A stretch of 16,852 bases of DNA from Clostridiales bacterium UBA1380. GTDB taxonomy: Bacteria; Bacillota; Clostridia; Oscillospirales; CAG-272. Both the position numbers and the translations under genes were made by a program. Positions within the stretch are counted from its first letter, which is position 1. The number at the start of each line of letters is the position of its first letter. Shown piece after piece: positions 8,171 to 15,060 of the stretch. Under the pieces are notes generated by a model, which searched no databases, was not told the origin of the DNA, and saw only the letters and a program-made list of their open reading frames with translations. The DNA lies in contig DBRA01000008.1 of the NCBI GenBank assembly GCA_002305445.1, forward strand, positions 1-16,852, given 5' to 3'.

Positions 8171-8892
8171 CTAAGCTGCTCGCCGGACGCGGCGTACTCG
8201 CGTTTGCTGACGCGCTCGAAAGATACGGCGTAGAAGCCGTCGCTCTGCCGGACAACGACGCGGTTTCGCCAGTCGTTTCGTCGCATATTGACGTGTCCTG
8301 CGCGCGCATGCCGGGGACTGATGATGTGCCGCCGGCCGTCGTCGTTCCGTCGCTCTGGAGCGGTGCTGGTATCATCGCCGGATACGCGCGCCTTTGCGGC
8401 TGGACATGCGTGCTGTCCGACGCGCTGATGGGTGCGGCATACCCCGCCGACGTGCCGTTCAACGTCTTCTGCGCCGCGGGGCGCCTGTTCGGGCGGCTTA
8501 AATCCGTTTCGCCCGACGTCCTTGCCGCGGCGCGTGAGCGCGGATACGGACCGGTCGATGTAAAGCAGGGCTACGCCGCCTGCTCGACGCTCGTCTTAAG
8601 CGAAAGCGCGCTCGTCACGGCTGACCGTGGCATAGCCGACGCGGCGGAGAGGTTGGGCGCGGAGGTGCTGCGCATATCGCCCGGCGACATACTGCTCGAC
8701 GGCTGCGATTACGGTTTCATCGGCGGAGCGTCCGCTGTCGCAGACGGGCGCGCGTTCTTCTTCGGTTCTCTCGGCACGCATCGTGACGGCGCGCGCATAG
8801 CGCGCTTCTGCGAGTCGCACGGTATCGAGCCGGTGTCGCTCTCCGCCGAGCCGCTCGTCGATATCGGCGGTGCGGCAGCGCTGCCTGTATAA
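8167..8892 (+). CDS. GME-fold protein, DUF6873-like
   Basis: The 241-residue protein has no signal peptide or membrane helix. Its layout resembles the family NCBI names DUF6873, with the pentein/guanidino-group-modifying-enzyme fold: short beta-alpha-beta repeats with landmarks VSSHIDVSC (37-45), VKQGYAACSTLVL (132-144), VTADRGIADA (150-159), DYGFIGGASAV (181-191), FFFGSLGTH (197-205) and a closing LVDIGGAAAL (230-239). The assignment comes from memory of these motifs. Catalytic members of the fold (arginine deiminase, DDAH) carry a nucleophilic Cys after the C-terminal GG motif, and none is present there, so deiminase activity looks unlikely. The ATG lies inside the SpoIID stop (ATGA), so the two are translationally coupled. 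It is the last gene before the terminator. Confidence 0.7.
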   Translation: MTKLLAGRGVLAFADALERYGVEAVALPDNDAVSPVVSSHIDVSCARMPGTDDVPPAVVVPSLWSGAGIIAGYARLCGWTCVLSDALMGAAYPADVPFNVFCAAGRLFGRLKSVSPDVLAAARERGYGPVDVKQGYAACSTLVLSESALVTADRGIADAAERLGAEVLRISPGDILLDGCDYGFIGGASAVADGRAFFFGSLGTHRDGARIARFCESHGIEPVSLSAEPLVDIGGAAALPV

Positions 8893-8897
8893 AGCAA

Positions 8898-8924
8898 AAA
8901 AAACCGGTCTGAGACCGGTTTTTT
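8898..8924. terminator. bidirectional intrinsic terminator between convergent operons
   Basis: A perfect 12-bp inverted repeat (8898-8909 and 8913-8924), aaaaaaccggtc / gaccggtttttt, is separated by a 3-nt tga loop. It gives a GC-rich stem top and a U-tract on either strand. It lies 5 nt after the stop of the GME-fold gene and 16 nt past the end of the convergent flavodoxin-family gene, so it can serve both. Confidence 0.95.
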
Positions 8925-8940
8925 ATGTACGCTTGCGCAG

Positions 8941-9549
8941 TTATCTTATAAAGTTCGTATACTTCGGCGGCTCCGCTCTGACGGGCGGCTCGACCTTGTC
9001 AAGGCATGCGAGCAGGTGCGCCATGTTTCGTCCGAGCGTGCGCATCGTCTGCATGCCCTCCTCGTCTCGCCGCACCTCCGCCGGACTCATCCCGTGCACC
9101 ATGTTCCAGTACTGCGACGGCACTACGGGCATGTTGTTCATTTCGAAGTACATGTTGAGCCGGCTGAAAGCCGTCGTTGCACCGCCGCGCCGGCACGAGA
9201 CGACGGCGGCTCCGAGCTTGCCGTTCATCCTGCCGCGCGACGCGAAGAACAGGCGGTCGAGCAGGCAGCAGAGCTGCCCCGACGGCCCGCCGTAATATAC
9301 GGGCGAGCCGACAACGATGCCGCCGTATTCGTCGAGCGACTCGAGTATCTCGTTGACGCCGTCCTCGAACACGCACACGCCCGCGCGTCCGCAGACGCCG
9401 CAGGCGGAGCAGCCCGCCACCGGCTTCGATCCGTTCCAGTGAAAAACCGTTTCCACGCCGTATTTTTCGAGCGTGTCGGCGACTTCGCGCAGCGCGGTGT
9501 ATGTACAGCCCTTCTCATGCGGGCTGCCGTTTATAAATAGCACTTTCAT
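8941..9549 (-). CDS. flavodoxin-family NAD(P)H-dependent oxidoreductase with Isf-like Cys cluster
   Basis: This is a 202-residue cytoplasmic flavoprotein with a flavodoxin fold. The FMN phosphate loop NGSPHEKGCTYTAL (7-20) and the second flavin loop GSPVYYGGPSG (81-91) are clear, as is SCRRGGATTAF (118-128). Four cysteines at 47, 50, 53 and 59 have the CX2CX2CX5C spacing of archaeal iron-sulfur flavoprotein Isf, so a 4Fe-4S cluster is possible, though many bacterial relatives keep similar Cys without proven cluster. The physiological substrate cannot be told. AAGGAG (9559-9564, reading on the minus strand) lies 9 nt before the ATG. It is the last gene of the minus-strand run and converges on the shared terminator. 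Confidence 0.9.
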   Translation of the reverse strand: MKVLFINGSPHEKGCTYTALREVADTLEKYGVETVFHWNGSKPVAGCSACGVCGRAGVCVFEDGVNEILESLDEYGGIVVGSPVYYGGPSGQLCCLLDRLFFASRGRMNGKLGAAVVSCRRGGATTAFSRLNMYFEMNNMPVVPSQYWNMVHGMSPAEVRRDEEGMQTMRTLGRNMAHLLACLDKVEPPVRAEPPKYTNFIR

Positions 9550-9597
9550 CAGTACTGACTCCTTGCACTATGTCGTTATCTTTTTTATGTTATACGA

Positions 9598-9636
9598 AAG
9601 GCGCGGTAATTAATCAGCCGATTCATGTAGCGCCTT
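9598..9636 (-). other. intergenic stem-loop upstream of the flavodoxin-family gene
   Basis: On the minus strand AAGGCGC (9636-9630) pairs perfectly with GCGCCTT (9604-9598) around a 25-nt loop that itself holds AATC...GATT. Only three U follow, so terminator function for the SleB-like gene upstream would be weak. It may instead be part of the 5' leader of the flavodoxin-family gene. I see no known riboswitch in it. Confidence 0.35.
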
Positions 9637-9646
9637 AAGATATATA

Positions 9647-10057
9647 TCAGTTTACATAAAACTCGCAGCCTCCGACCGCGAGCACGAGCCGCGCAGACAC
9701 GGGCACGCGGAGCGTGTCGTTTTTGCGCCGAACGATCGTCGCGCCGAAGGTAGGGTCGACGCCGGACACCGCCGCGGCGGCGGCCGCTCTGTCCATTTCG
9801 GCCGGTGTTTTTTCCGATGTTTCGTAGAGAGAGCGGTACTGCGCGGCGACGCCCGCGACGGTCGAAGGGTAGCGCGGGTCTGCCGCGCGGTTCAGCATGA
9901 CCGCCGCGAACGCGACGCGGCAGATGTAAGGCTCTTCATCGCCGAACGCCGACGCGACAAGTTCGGCAAGCAGCTCCTCGTCGGTCGGAGCAGCCGCCGC
10001 CGGATAGGAAAATATGATCAGCGCCGCTATCAAAACCGCGGCGATCGCTTCACGCAT
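9647..10057 (-). CDS. secreted SleB/CwlJ-like (Hydrolase_2) domain protein, probably inactive
   Basis: The 136-residue protein has a signal peptide (1-22, ending AAA-APT) followed by a short Hydrolase_2-like domain. DEELLAELV (26-34), the VAFAAVMLNRAADPRYPSTVAGV segment (48-70), AAAAAVSGVDPTFGA (92-106) and the terminal FYVN follow the family pattern of LLARLV-AEA-GE, VAVAAVVLNR, FPxTVxGV and DPTxGA. Active SleB/CwlJ enzymes are wall lytic transglycosylases or amidases used in spore germination, with an essential Glu in the AEA-GE motif. Here that site reads ASAFGDEEP and I see no Glu in register. The usual N-terminal binding domain is absent. A strong GGAGGGAG (10064-10071, minus strand) precedes the ATG at 10057. 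Confidence 0.72.
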   Translation of the reverse strand: MREAIAAVLIAALIIFSYPAAAAPTDEELLAELVASAFGDEEPYICRVAFAAVMLNRAADPRYPSTVAGVAAQYRSLYETSEKTPAEMDRAAAAAAVSGVDPTFGATIVRRKNDTLRVPVSARLVLAVGGCEFYVN

Positions 10058-10215
10058 AACAATCTCCCTCCGATAATCGTCTGCATATAGTATTATCGGC
10101 GGGCTTTATTCAAATACCGCTCGGCGTATAAAAATTTAAAACCATACAATACAGAACGCCGAACGGCAGTATTTGCGCATTAAGGTACACCGCAGGCTGA
10201 CAGGACGAATGCGGC

Positions 10216-10231
10216 ATAAGACGCCGCCGCG
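10216..10231 (-). other. small hairpin after the GH31 gene
   Basis: AGACGC and GCGTCT (minus strand 10231-10226 and 10221-10216) form a perfect 6-bp GC-rich stem with a GGCG loop, 15 nt after the stop of the alpha-xylosidase gene. Only UUA follows, so it would be at best a weak terminator. The remainder of the 189-nt gap (10058-10246) is AT-rich in its middle and shows no gene; a TTGAAT hexamer on the minus strand lies upstream of the SleB-like gene but has no convincing -10 partner. Confidence 0.35.
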
Positions 10232-10246
10232 TCTGCTTAAGCTGAT

Positions 10247-12547
10247 TTACGAAATTACGTTCAGTTCCTGAAGCGAACGTCCGATCAGTATAATATCGTC
10301 GTCGTCGCACGCGAGCATGAGGTCGCCGCCGATGCGCTTCGCCGCGATGCGCAGCGTCTTTTTGCCGTCGGAGGAGATGATGTTGGAGCATGCGAAGCCG
10401 CCGTCCGGCAGATAGCCGACGGCAACGGTCAGCCTGTCGGTCCAGTCGTAGTCGAAATTGCCCGTAAAATCGCCTGAGCAGACCATTGTGCCGGGGCGGA
10501 CAAGCAGCGGCAGAGAATAGTAGTCGTACTTTTTCTCGTAGTACCGGCCGCCCTCGTACGCTTCGCCCGTCAGGTAGTCGTACCATGTTCCGCAGTCGGG
10601 GACGTAGAAGCGCGCGACGCCGCGCTCGTTGAATATCGGCGCGACGAGCAGCGATTCGCCGAGCATATATTCGCCGTCCGCGTCGAGCGCGGGTATGTCG
10701 CGCGGGAAGTCGAGCGCCGGAGCGCGCATGACCGGCACGCCGGTCGTCGCCGCGACGTGCGCTTGCGTGTAGAGGTACGGCATGAGCGAGCCCTTCAGCT
10801 TGGTGAAGGAGCGGAGCACCGATACCGCCTCCTCGTCGAACAGCCACGGCACGCGGTAGGACGACGAGCCGTGCAGCCGCGAATGCGTCGAGAGCAGCCC
10901 GAACGCGCACCAGCGTTTGTAGATGTCGGGCGTCGCAGTCGACTCGAAGCCGGATATGTCGTGCGAGAAGTAGGCGAAACCGGATGCGCACAGCGAAAGT
11001 CCGCCGCGCAGCGTCTCGGCCATCGACTGATACGTCGCGCTGCAGTCGCCGCCCCAGTGGACGGGGTAGCTCTGGCCGCCCGCCGTCGCAGACCGCGCGA
11101 AAAGGCATCCCGCGCCGCGCAGCTCGCGGTAGACGGTCTCGTTATACAGCAGCGAGTAGTAATTATGCATGCGCACGGGGTCGGAGCCGTCGTGATAGAC
11201 GACGTTGACGGGGATTCTCTCGCCGAAGTCGGTCTTGATGCAGTCTATGCCGGAGTCGATCAGCGTGCGGATCTTCGACGCGTACCATTCGGCGGCGTCC
11301 GGGTTCGTGAAGTCGACAACGGCCATGCCGGGCTGCCATTCGTCCGACTGGTATATGCCGCCGTCGCGCGTGCGGAGGAAGTAGCCCCTCTCCGCGCCCT
11401 CGGCGAAGAGCGCGGAGCGCTCGCCTATGTACGGGTTGACCCAGACGCAGAGGTGCAGCCCGCGCTCCTTCAGCCGCGCGATCATGCCTGCGGGGTCGGG
11501 GAAGGTACGCGGATCCCATTCGAAGTCGCACCAGCGGAACTCGCGCATCCAGAAGCAGTCGAAGTGGAAAACGGACAGCGGAATATCACGCTGTGTCATG
11601 CCGTCGATGAACGACGTCACGGTCTTTTCGTCGTAATTCGTCGTGAACGACGTCGTCAGCCACAAACCGAACGTGTAGGCGGGCGGAAGCGCGGGCCGTC
11701 CCGTCAGCGCGGTATATGACGACAGCACCTTTTTCGGGTCGGGTTCGGCGCTGCCGCAGCCTATGAAGTAGTAGTCGAGCGCGTTCTCGGGCACCGTGAA
11801 CGACACTGCCGATACGACCTCGGATGCGACCTCGAAGCTGACGGCGCCGGGGTTGTCGACGAATATGCCGTAGCCCTCGTTTGTCAGGTAGAACGGGACG
11901 TTTTTATACGCCTGCTCGGAGGATGTGCCGCCGTCGGCGTTCCAGCAGTCGATCGTCTGCCCGTTTTTGACGAGCGGGCCGAAGCGCTCGCCGAAGCCGT
12001 AGACCTTTTCGCCTACGGACAGCGAGAGGCGCTCGCGCATGCGGTGCGCGGCGCCGCGAGGCATAGTCCACGGGTAGTCGTTCTCGTCGAGCACCGCGTT
12101 GACGCCGGTCATCGTCTCATCCTCGTCGATCAGCGCGAGCCCGCGCCCGCACGATGACGTGACGAGCCTGCCGCCCGTGTAAAAGCGCATGTCCCAGCCT
12201 TCGCGGAGCGTAATCCTCACCTCGCTGTTGCCGGAGCGCAGCGACGCCTCTTTGTCGGTTATCGTGATAACGGGCTTGAAAGACTCGTCGGCGTTCAATA
12301 CGAAATCGGGCGTCTTCGCCGGGATGCCTCCGTGCCACACGACGCGGACGCCGATGACGTCCGGCATCGGAGACGATAGCGTAACCGTAAAGTTCGCGCC
12401 GCCGAGCGTCTGCCCGCGCCCGTAAATCTTGCCCGGCACCGCGAGAATCTCGAGCGCGTCGCCGACCCTGCGCGCCTCATACGCGCTGCCCGCGGCCTTG
12501 ACCGTGTAGTGCCGCTTTGTCATCCAGTAACCGTCGTTTATCTTCAT
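10247..12547 (-). CDS. yicI: GH31 alpha-xylosidase, YicI type
   Basis: This 766-residue enzyme closely matches the E. coli YicI layout (772 aa): an N-terminal beta-sandwich (1-280), a TIM barrel (about 285-640) and C-terminal beta domains. It hydrolyses alpha-xylosyl groups from the non-reducing end of isoprimeverose and xyloglucan oligosaccharides with retention. The nucleophile is Asp440 in CIKTDFGERIP and the acid/base is Asp501 in HWGGDCSATYQSM. The xylose-specific positions of YicI are kept: CF in FHFDCFWM (331-332) and Lys438. No signal peptide is seen, so it acts in the cytoplasm on imported oligosaccharides. ATG 12547 has an AAAGGAT site about 8 nt upstream. It follows the GH95 gene by 91 nt, suggesting one transcription unit. 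Confidence 0.95.
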   Translation of the reverse strand: MKINDGYWMTKRHYTVKAAGSAYEARRVGDALEILAVPGKIYGRGQTLGGANFTVTLSSPMPDVIGVRVVWHGGIPAKTPDFVLNADESFKPVITITDKEASLRSGNSEVRITLREGWDMRFYTGGRLVTSSCGRGLALIDEDETMTGVNAVLDENDYPWTMPRGAAHRMRERLSLSVGEKVYGFGERFGPLVKNGQTIDCWNADGGTSSEQAYKNVPFYLTNEGYGIFVDNPGAVSFEVASEVVSAVSFTVPENALDYYFIGCGSAEPDPKKVLSSYTALTGRPALPPAYTFGLWLTTSFTTNYDEKTVTSFIDGMTQRDIPLSVFHFDCFWMREFRWCDFEWDPRTFPDPAGMIARLKERGLHLCVWVNPYIGERSALFAEGAERGYFLRTRDGGIYQSDEWQPGMAVVDFTNPDAAEWYASKIRTLIDSGIDCIKTDFGERIPVNVVYHDGSDPVRMHNYYSLLYNETVYRELRGAGCLFARSATAGGQSYPVHWGGDCSATYQSMAETLRGGLSLCASGFAYFSHDISGFESTATPDIYKRWCAFGLLSTHSRLHGSSSYRVPWLFDEEAVSVLRSFTKLKGSLMPYLYTQAHVAATTGVPVMRAPALDFPRDIPALDADGEYMLGESLLVAPIFNERGVARFYVPDCGTWYDYLTGEAYEGGRYYEKKYDYYSLPLLVRPGTMVCSGDFTGNFDYDWTDRLTVAVGYLPDGGFACSNIISSDGKKTLRIAAKRIGGDLMLACDDDDIILIGRSLQELNVIS

Positions 12548-12589
12548 TTGATATATCCTTTCGGTTCTTATATTGCTGTGTATTCAACG

Positions 12590-12623
12590 GAAGCGAAGCC
12601 CGGCTTTCGCCGGACTTCGCTTC
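12590..12623 (-). other. intercistronic hairpin with GAAA tetraloop between GH95 and GH31 genes
   Basis: On the minus-strand transcript GAAGCGAAGUCCGGC (12623-12609) pairs along its whole length with GCCGGGCUUCGCUUC (12604-12590), with one G-U wobble, closed by the GNRA loop GAAA. On the plus strand that wobble becomes a C-A mismatch, so the stem is better on the mRNA of these genes. No U-tract follows. It lies 16 nt after the GH95 stop and 42 nt before the GH31 start, and probably stabilises the GH95 mRNA 3' end or attenuates read-through. Confidence 0.75.
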
Positions 12624-12638
12624 ATGTAACTTTTGTAT

Positions 12639-14882
12639 TTACGGATTGACTCTGACCGTCTTACCGGCGGCGGCTTCGACGGACAGCTTTTTGCCGTTGA
12701 CAAGCACGTCGTACTTCCCGTCGAACTTCGGCGTCAGCGCGAACTCCGTGACGGCGCCGTCCTTCCACGAGCAGTCGACGGTCACAGCGCCGCGCGCACA
12801 CAGTCCCTTGAACGAGCCGTCTTTCCATTCGTCCGGCAGCGCGGGCAGCAGGTTTATATAACCCTCGTGCGACTGCATCAGCATCTCGACGACTCCGGAG
12901 ACATAGCCGAAGTTGCCGTCGATCTGGAACGGCGGATGCGTGTCGAACAGGTTGGGCAGCGTCGAGCGCGAGAGCAGCGCTTTGATGCTGTCGTATGCGT
13001 CTTCACCCTTGCCAAGACGGGCGAAGAAGTTGATGACCCATGCGCGGCTCCAGCCCGTCTGACCGCCGCCGGCGGACAGACGGCGCTCGATCGTCTTCTT
13101 CGCAGCCTCGAAGAGCTCCGGCGTGCCGGATTTTGTTATGACCGACGCGGGATGCAGGCCGTACAGCTGGGATATGTGGCGGTGACCCGGTTCGGGTTCG
13201 TCATAATCTTTCTGCCACTCCATGATCTGGCCGTGCTTGCCGGCCTTGATCGGCGGCAGCTTCGCGCGCTTTTCAAGCGCTTCGACGGCGATGCCGTCTT
13301 CGATGCCGAGCTCTTTCTCGGCTTCGGCGACGTTCGTGAACAGCTCGTACAGTATCGTGTTGTCCATCGTCGGTCCCGCGCAGATGGCGGCGCGGACGCC
13401 GTTTTCGTCGATGTAGGTGTTCTCGGGAGAGTTTGACGGCGCGGTGACGAGGTAGCCCGTGCGCGGGTCGGTCGTCAGATAATCGAAGAAGAACTCCGCC
13501 GCGCCGCGCATGACGGGGTAGTATTCGCGCAGGAAGTTATTATCGCGCGTAAACAACCAGCGCTGCCAGATATGCTGGCAGCACCATGCGCCGGCGCAGG
13601 TGAAGCTGCCCCACGAAACGCCCTCGCCGGGAGCGGTAAAGCCCCACGGGTTGGTGATCGTGTGCGCGACCCAGCCGCGGTTGATGTTGTACTGGATCCT
13701 CGCCGTCCGCTCGCCGTGCTTCGAGATGAACTTGATATACCTGAAGAACGCGTCCTCGAGCATCGGCAGGCCGGTCAGATTGGCCAGCCAGTAGTTCATC
13801 TGTATGTTGATGTTGATGTGATAGTCGGCGCTCCATATCGTGTCGTACTGGTCGGACCATACGCCCTGCAGGTTCGCGGGGAGCACGCAGCCGAACGACG
13901 ACGAAACGAGCAGATAGCGGCCGAACTGCCAGTGCAGCTCGTACAGCGCGTCGTCGCGCCCGCCCGCTCTGACGGCGGCGATGCGCTCGTCGGTGGGCTT
14001 GTCGTCCCCGCTGCGGTCGGCGGCGACGTTTATGTCGGCGCGGTCGAGCAGGTCCGTGTAGAATTCACGGCAGTCGTCGGCAAGCGCGCCGAAGCCCGCT
14101 TCGGCGGCGACACGCACGTACGATGCTGCGCGCGCGGCGGGCGGGTTCTTGTCGGCGTATGTCGTCGCGGTCGATATGAACACGGTGACGCTCGTCGCGC
14201 GTTTGACATTGACGCAGTCGCCGTCCGACGAGGTCTCGCCGTCGTCGGCAACGATTTTTATGACGGTCGCGAACTCGTTTCCGCCTTTAAGCGTGCCCTC
14301 GCACACGATGACGCCGCCGCCAGCGGCTATATCGGCGTTCTCGCGCGCGAACGAGAACGACACGTCGAACGGCGCTTCGGCCTCGAAGTTTACGGCGGTG
14401 ACGTTGTAGCCCTGCGAGCAGACCGCGCGGCGCGTATAAGCGACGCCGCCCGCCTTGTATGTGACCGTGACCATGCCGGTGTTGAGGCACAGCTCGCGGC
14501 GGTAGTCGTCAAATTCGCAGCCGTCGCTGTGGATCGCGGCGGTGAGCTCGCCCGCGGTCTCGAAGCTGCCGTAGCGGTGGCCGTAGCCGTGGCCGCCGCC
14601 GCTGCCGTCGCCGCGGCAGACCATATATTTCGCAGCGGTGCGCTGCGCGTTTTCAGCGTCGCCCCTGAAGATGAGCGAGCGCATCTCGTCCATGTGAAGA
14701 GCGCATTCCGGGTTGTCGGCTTCGGCGTCATAGCAGCCGCTCCAGAATGTCTCCTCGTTCAGCTGTATGCGCTCCGCCGCCGGAGTGCCGTATACCATCG
14801 CGCCGAGACGCCCGTTGCCGAGCGCCAATGCTTCCGTCCATACGGACGCGGGTTTATCGTACCACAACCTGTAATCGCGCAT
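12639..14882 (-). CDS. GH95 alpha-L-fucosidase (inverting, alpha-1,2 type)
   Basis: This 747-residue enzyme is a full-length member of GH95, which releases terminal alpha-1,2-linked L-fucose (some members alpha-L-galactose) with inversion. Domains: an N-terminal beta-sandwich (1-270) with LGNGRLGAMVYG (21-32) and IQLNEETFWSG (39-49), a helical linker, an (alpha/alpha)6 barrel (about 310-670) and a C-terminal beta domain. Catalytic residues by match to Bifidobacterium AfcA: Asn357 and Asn359 in HININIQMNYW, the general acid Glu487 in APSNSPENTY, and Asp655 in FQIDGNFG. There is no signal peptide, so substrates must be imported. A Gly/His-rich loop (91-106) is unusual. GAGGAAAAT precedes ATG 14882. 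It is the first gene behind a good promoter, followed by the alpha-xylosidase. Confidence 0.95.
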   Translation of the reverse strand: MRDYRLWYDKPASVWTEALALGNGRLGAMVYGTPAAERIQLNEETFWSGCYDAEADNPECALHMDEMRSLIFRGDAENAQRTAAKYMVCRGDGSGGGHGYGHRYGSFETAGELTAAIHSDGCEFDDYRRELCLNTGMVTVTYKAGGVAYTRRAVCSQGYNVTAVNFEAEAPFDVSFSFARENADIAAGGGVIVCEGTLKGGNEFATVIKIVADDGETSSDGDCVNVKRATSVTVFISTATTYADKNPPAARAASYVRVAAEAGFGALADDCREFYTDLLDRADINVAADRSGDDKPTDERIAAVRAGGRDDALYELHWQFGRYLLVSSSFGCVLPANLQGVWSDQYDTIWSADYHININIQMNYWLANLTGLPMLEDAFFRYIKFISKHGERTARIQYNINRGWVAHTITNPWGFTAPGEGVSWGSFTCAGAWCCQHIWQRWLFTRDNNFLREYYPVMRGAAEFFFDYLTTDPRTGYLVTAPSNSPENTYIDENGVRAAICAGPTMDNTILYELFTNVAEAEKELGIEDGIAVEALEKRAKLPPIKAGKHGQIMEWQKDYDEPEPGHRHISQLYGLHPASVITKSGTPELFEAAKKTIERRLSAGGGQTGWSRAWVINFFARLGKGEDAYDSIKALLSRSTLPNLFDTHPPFQIDGNFGYVSGVVEMLMQSHEGYINLLPALPDEWKDGSFKGLCARGAVTVDCSWKDGAVTEFALTPKFDGKYDVLVNGKKLSVEAAAGKTVRVNP

Positions 14883-14924
14883 GATATTTTCCTCTTTTGT
14901 ATAGTATTAACGTTTTACGCGTTT

Positions 14925-14953
14925 ATTGTATCACACGTCAATATAACAAGCAA
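14925..14953 (-). promoter_or_regulatory. promoter for the GH95-GH31 unit
   Basis: On the minus strand a -35 element TTGCTT (14953-14948) is separated by exactly 17 nt from a -10 element TACAAT (14930-14925) with an extended TGA just before it. The predicted start of transcription is near 14918, giving a leader of about 35 nt with GAGGA before ATG 14882. This fits a vegetative sigma-A type promoter. No catabolite-repression (cre) site could be recognised. Confidence 0.7.
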
Positions 14954-14958
14954 GCACG

Positions 14959-14994
14959 AATTTCGCCGCAGGCGGCGCATTGCGGAAAATTTCC
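14959..14994. repeat. compound palindromic element in the divergent intergenic region
   Basis: Three inverted repeats overlap in 36 nt: cgccg/cggcg (14964-14968 and 14973-14977, loop cagg), cgc/gcg (14976-14978 and 14982-14984, loop att) and ggaaa/tttcc (14984-14988 and 14990-14994). In addition, aattt (14959-14963) pairs with aaatt (14987-14991). It lies directly upstream of the GH95 promoter and upstream of the rluA promoter. It could be an operator, a transcriptional hairpin or a dispersed REP-like element; no second copy was noticed in this window. The rest of the 178-nt gap (14883-15060) holds the two promoters. Confidence 0.55.
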
Positions 14995-15028
14995 AGCCGC
15001 GTCAATGATTCCCGCGCTTAAGTCGGTC

Positions 15029-15057
15029 TTGTATTTAAAATTGCATAATGTTATAAT
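15029..15057 (+). promoter_or_regulatory. promoter for the rluA-like gene
   Basis: TTGTAT (15029-15034), a 17-nt spacer and a perfect TATAAT (15052-15057) with an extended TG at 15049-15050 make a strong sigma-A promoter. Transcription should start about 15063-15065, at or inside the first ATG codons of the gene, so there would be almost no leader. Confidence 0.8.
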
Positions 15058-15060
15058 AAA

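Noticed and set aside
8898..8924. Inverted repeat considered as an attachment site or IS end
   Set aside because: The A/T-flanked perfect stem between convergent genes fits a bidirectional terminator, and there is no integrase, transposase or target duplication nearby.
10058..10246. Possible small gene or riboswitch in the 189-nt gap after the GH31 gene
   Set aside because: No frame with a ribosome site and no known riboswitch core was recognised; only a small hairpin and AT-rich sequence are present.
10757..11719. 320-codon + strand frame opposite the GH31 gene
   Set aside because: It overlaps the conserved GH31 barrel on the other strand and has the same low-information composition as other shadow frames.
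13572..15008. 478-codon open frame on the + strand opposite the GH95 gene
   Set aside because: It is antisense to a gene with intact catalytic motifs, its product is a Val/Ala/Arg/Asp-rich shadow with no recognisable domain, and such frames are expected in GC-rich DNA.
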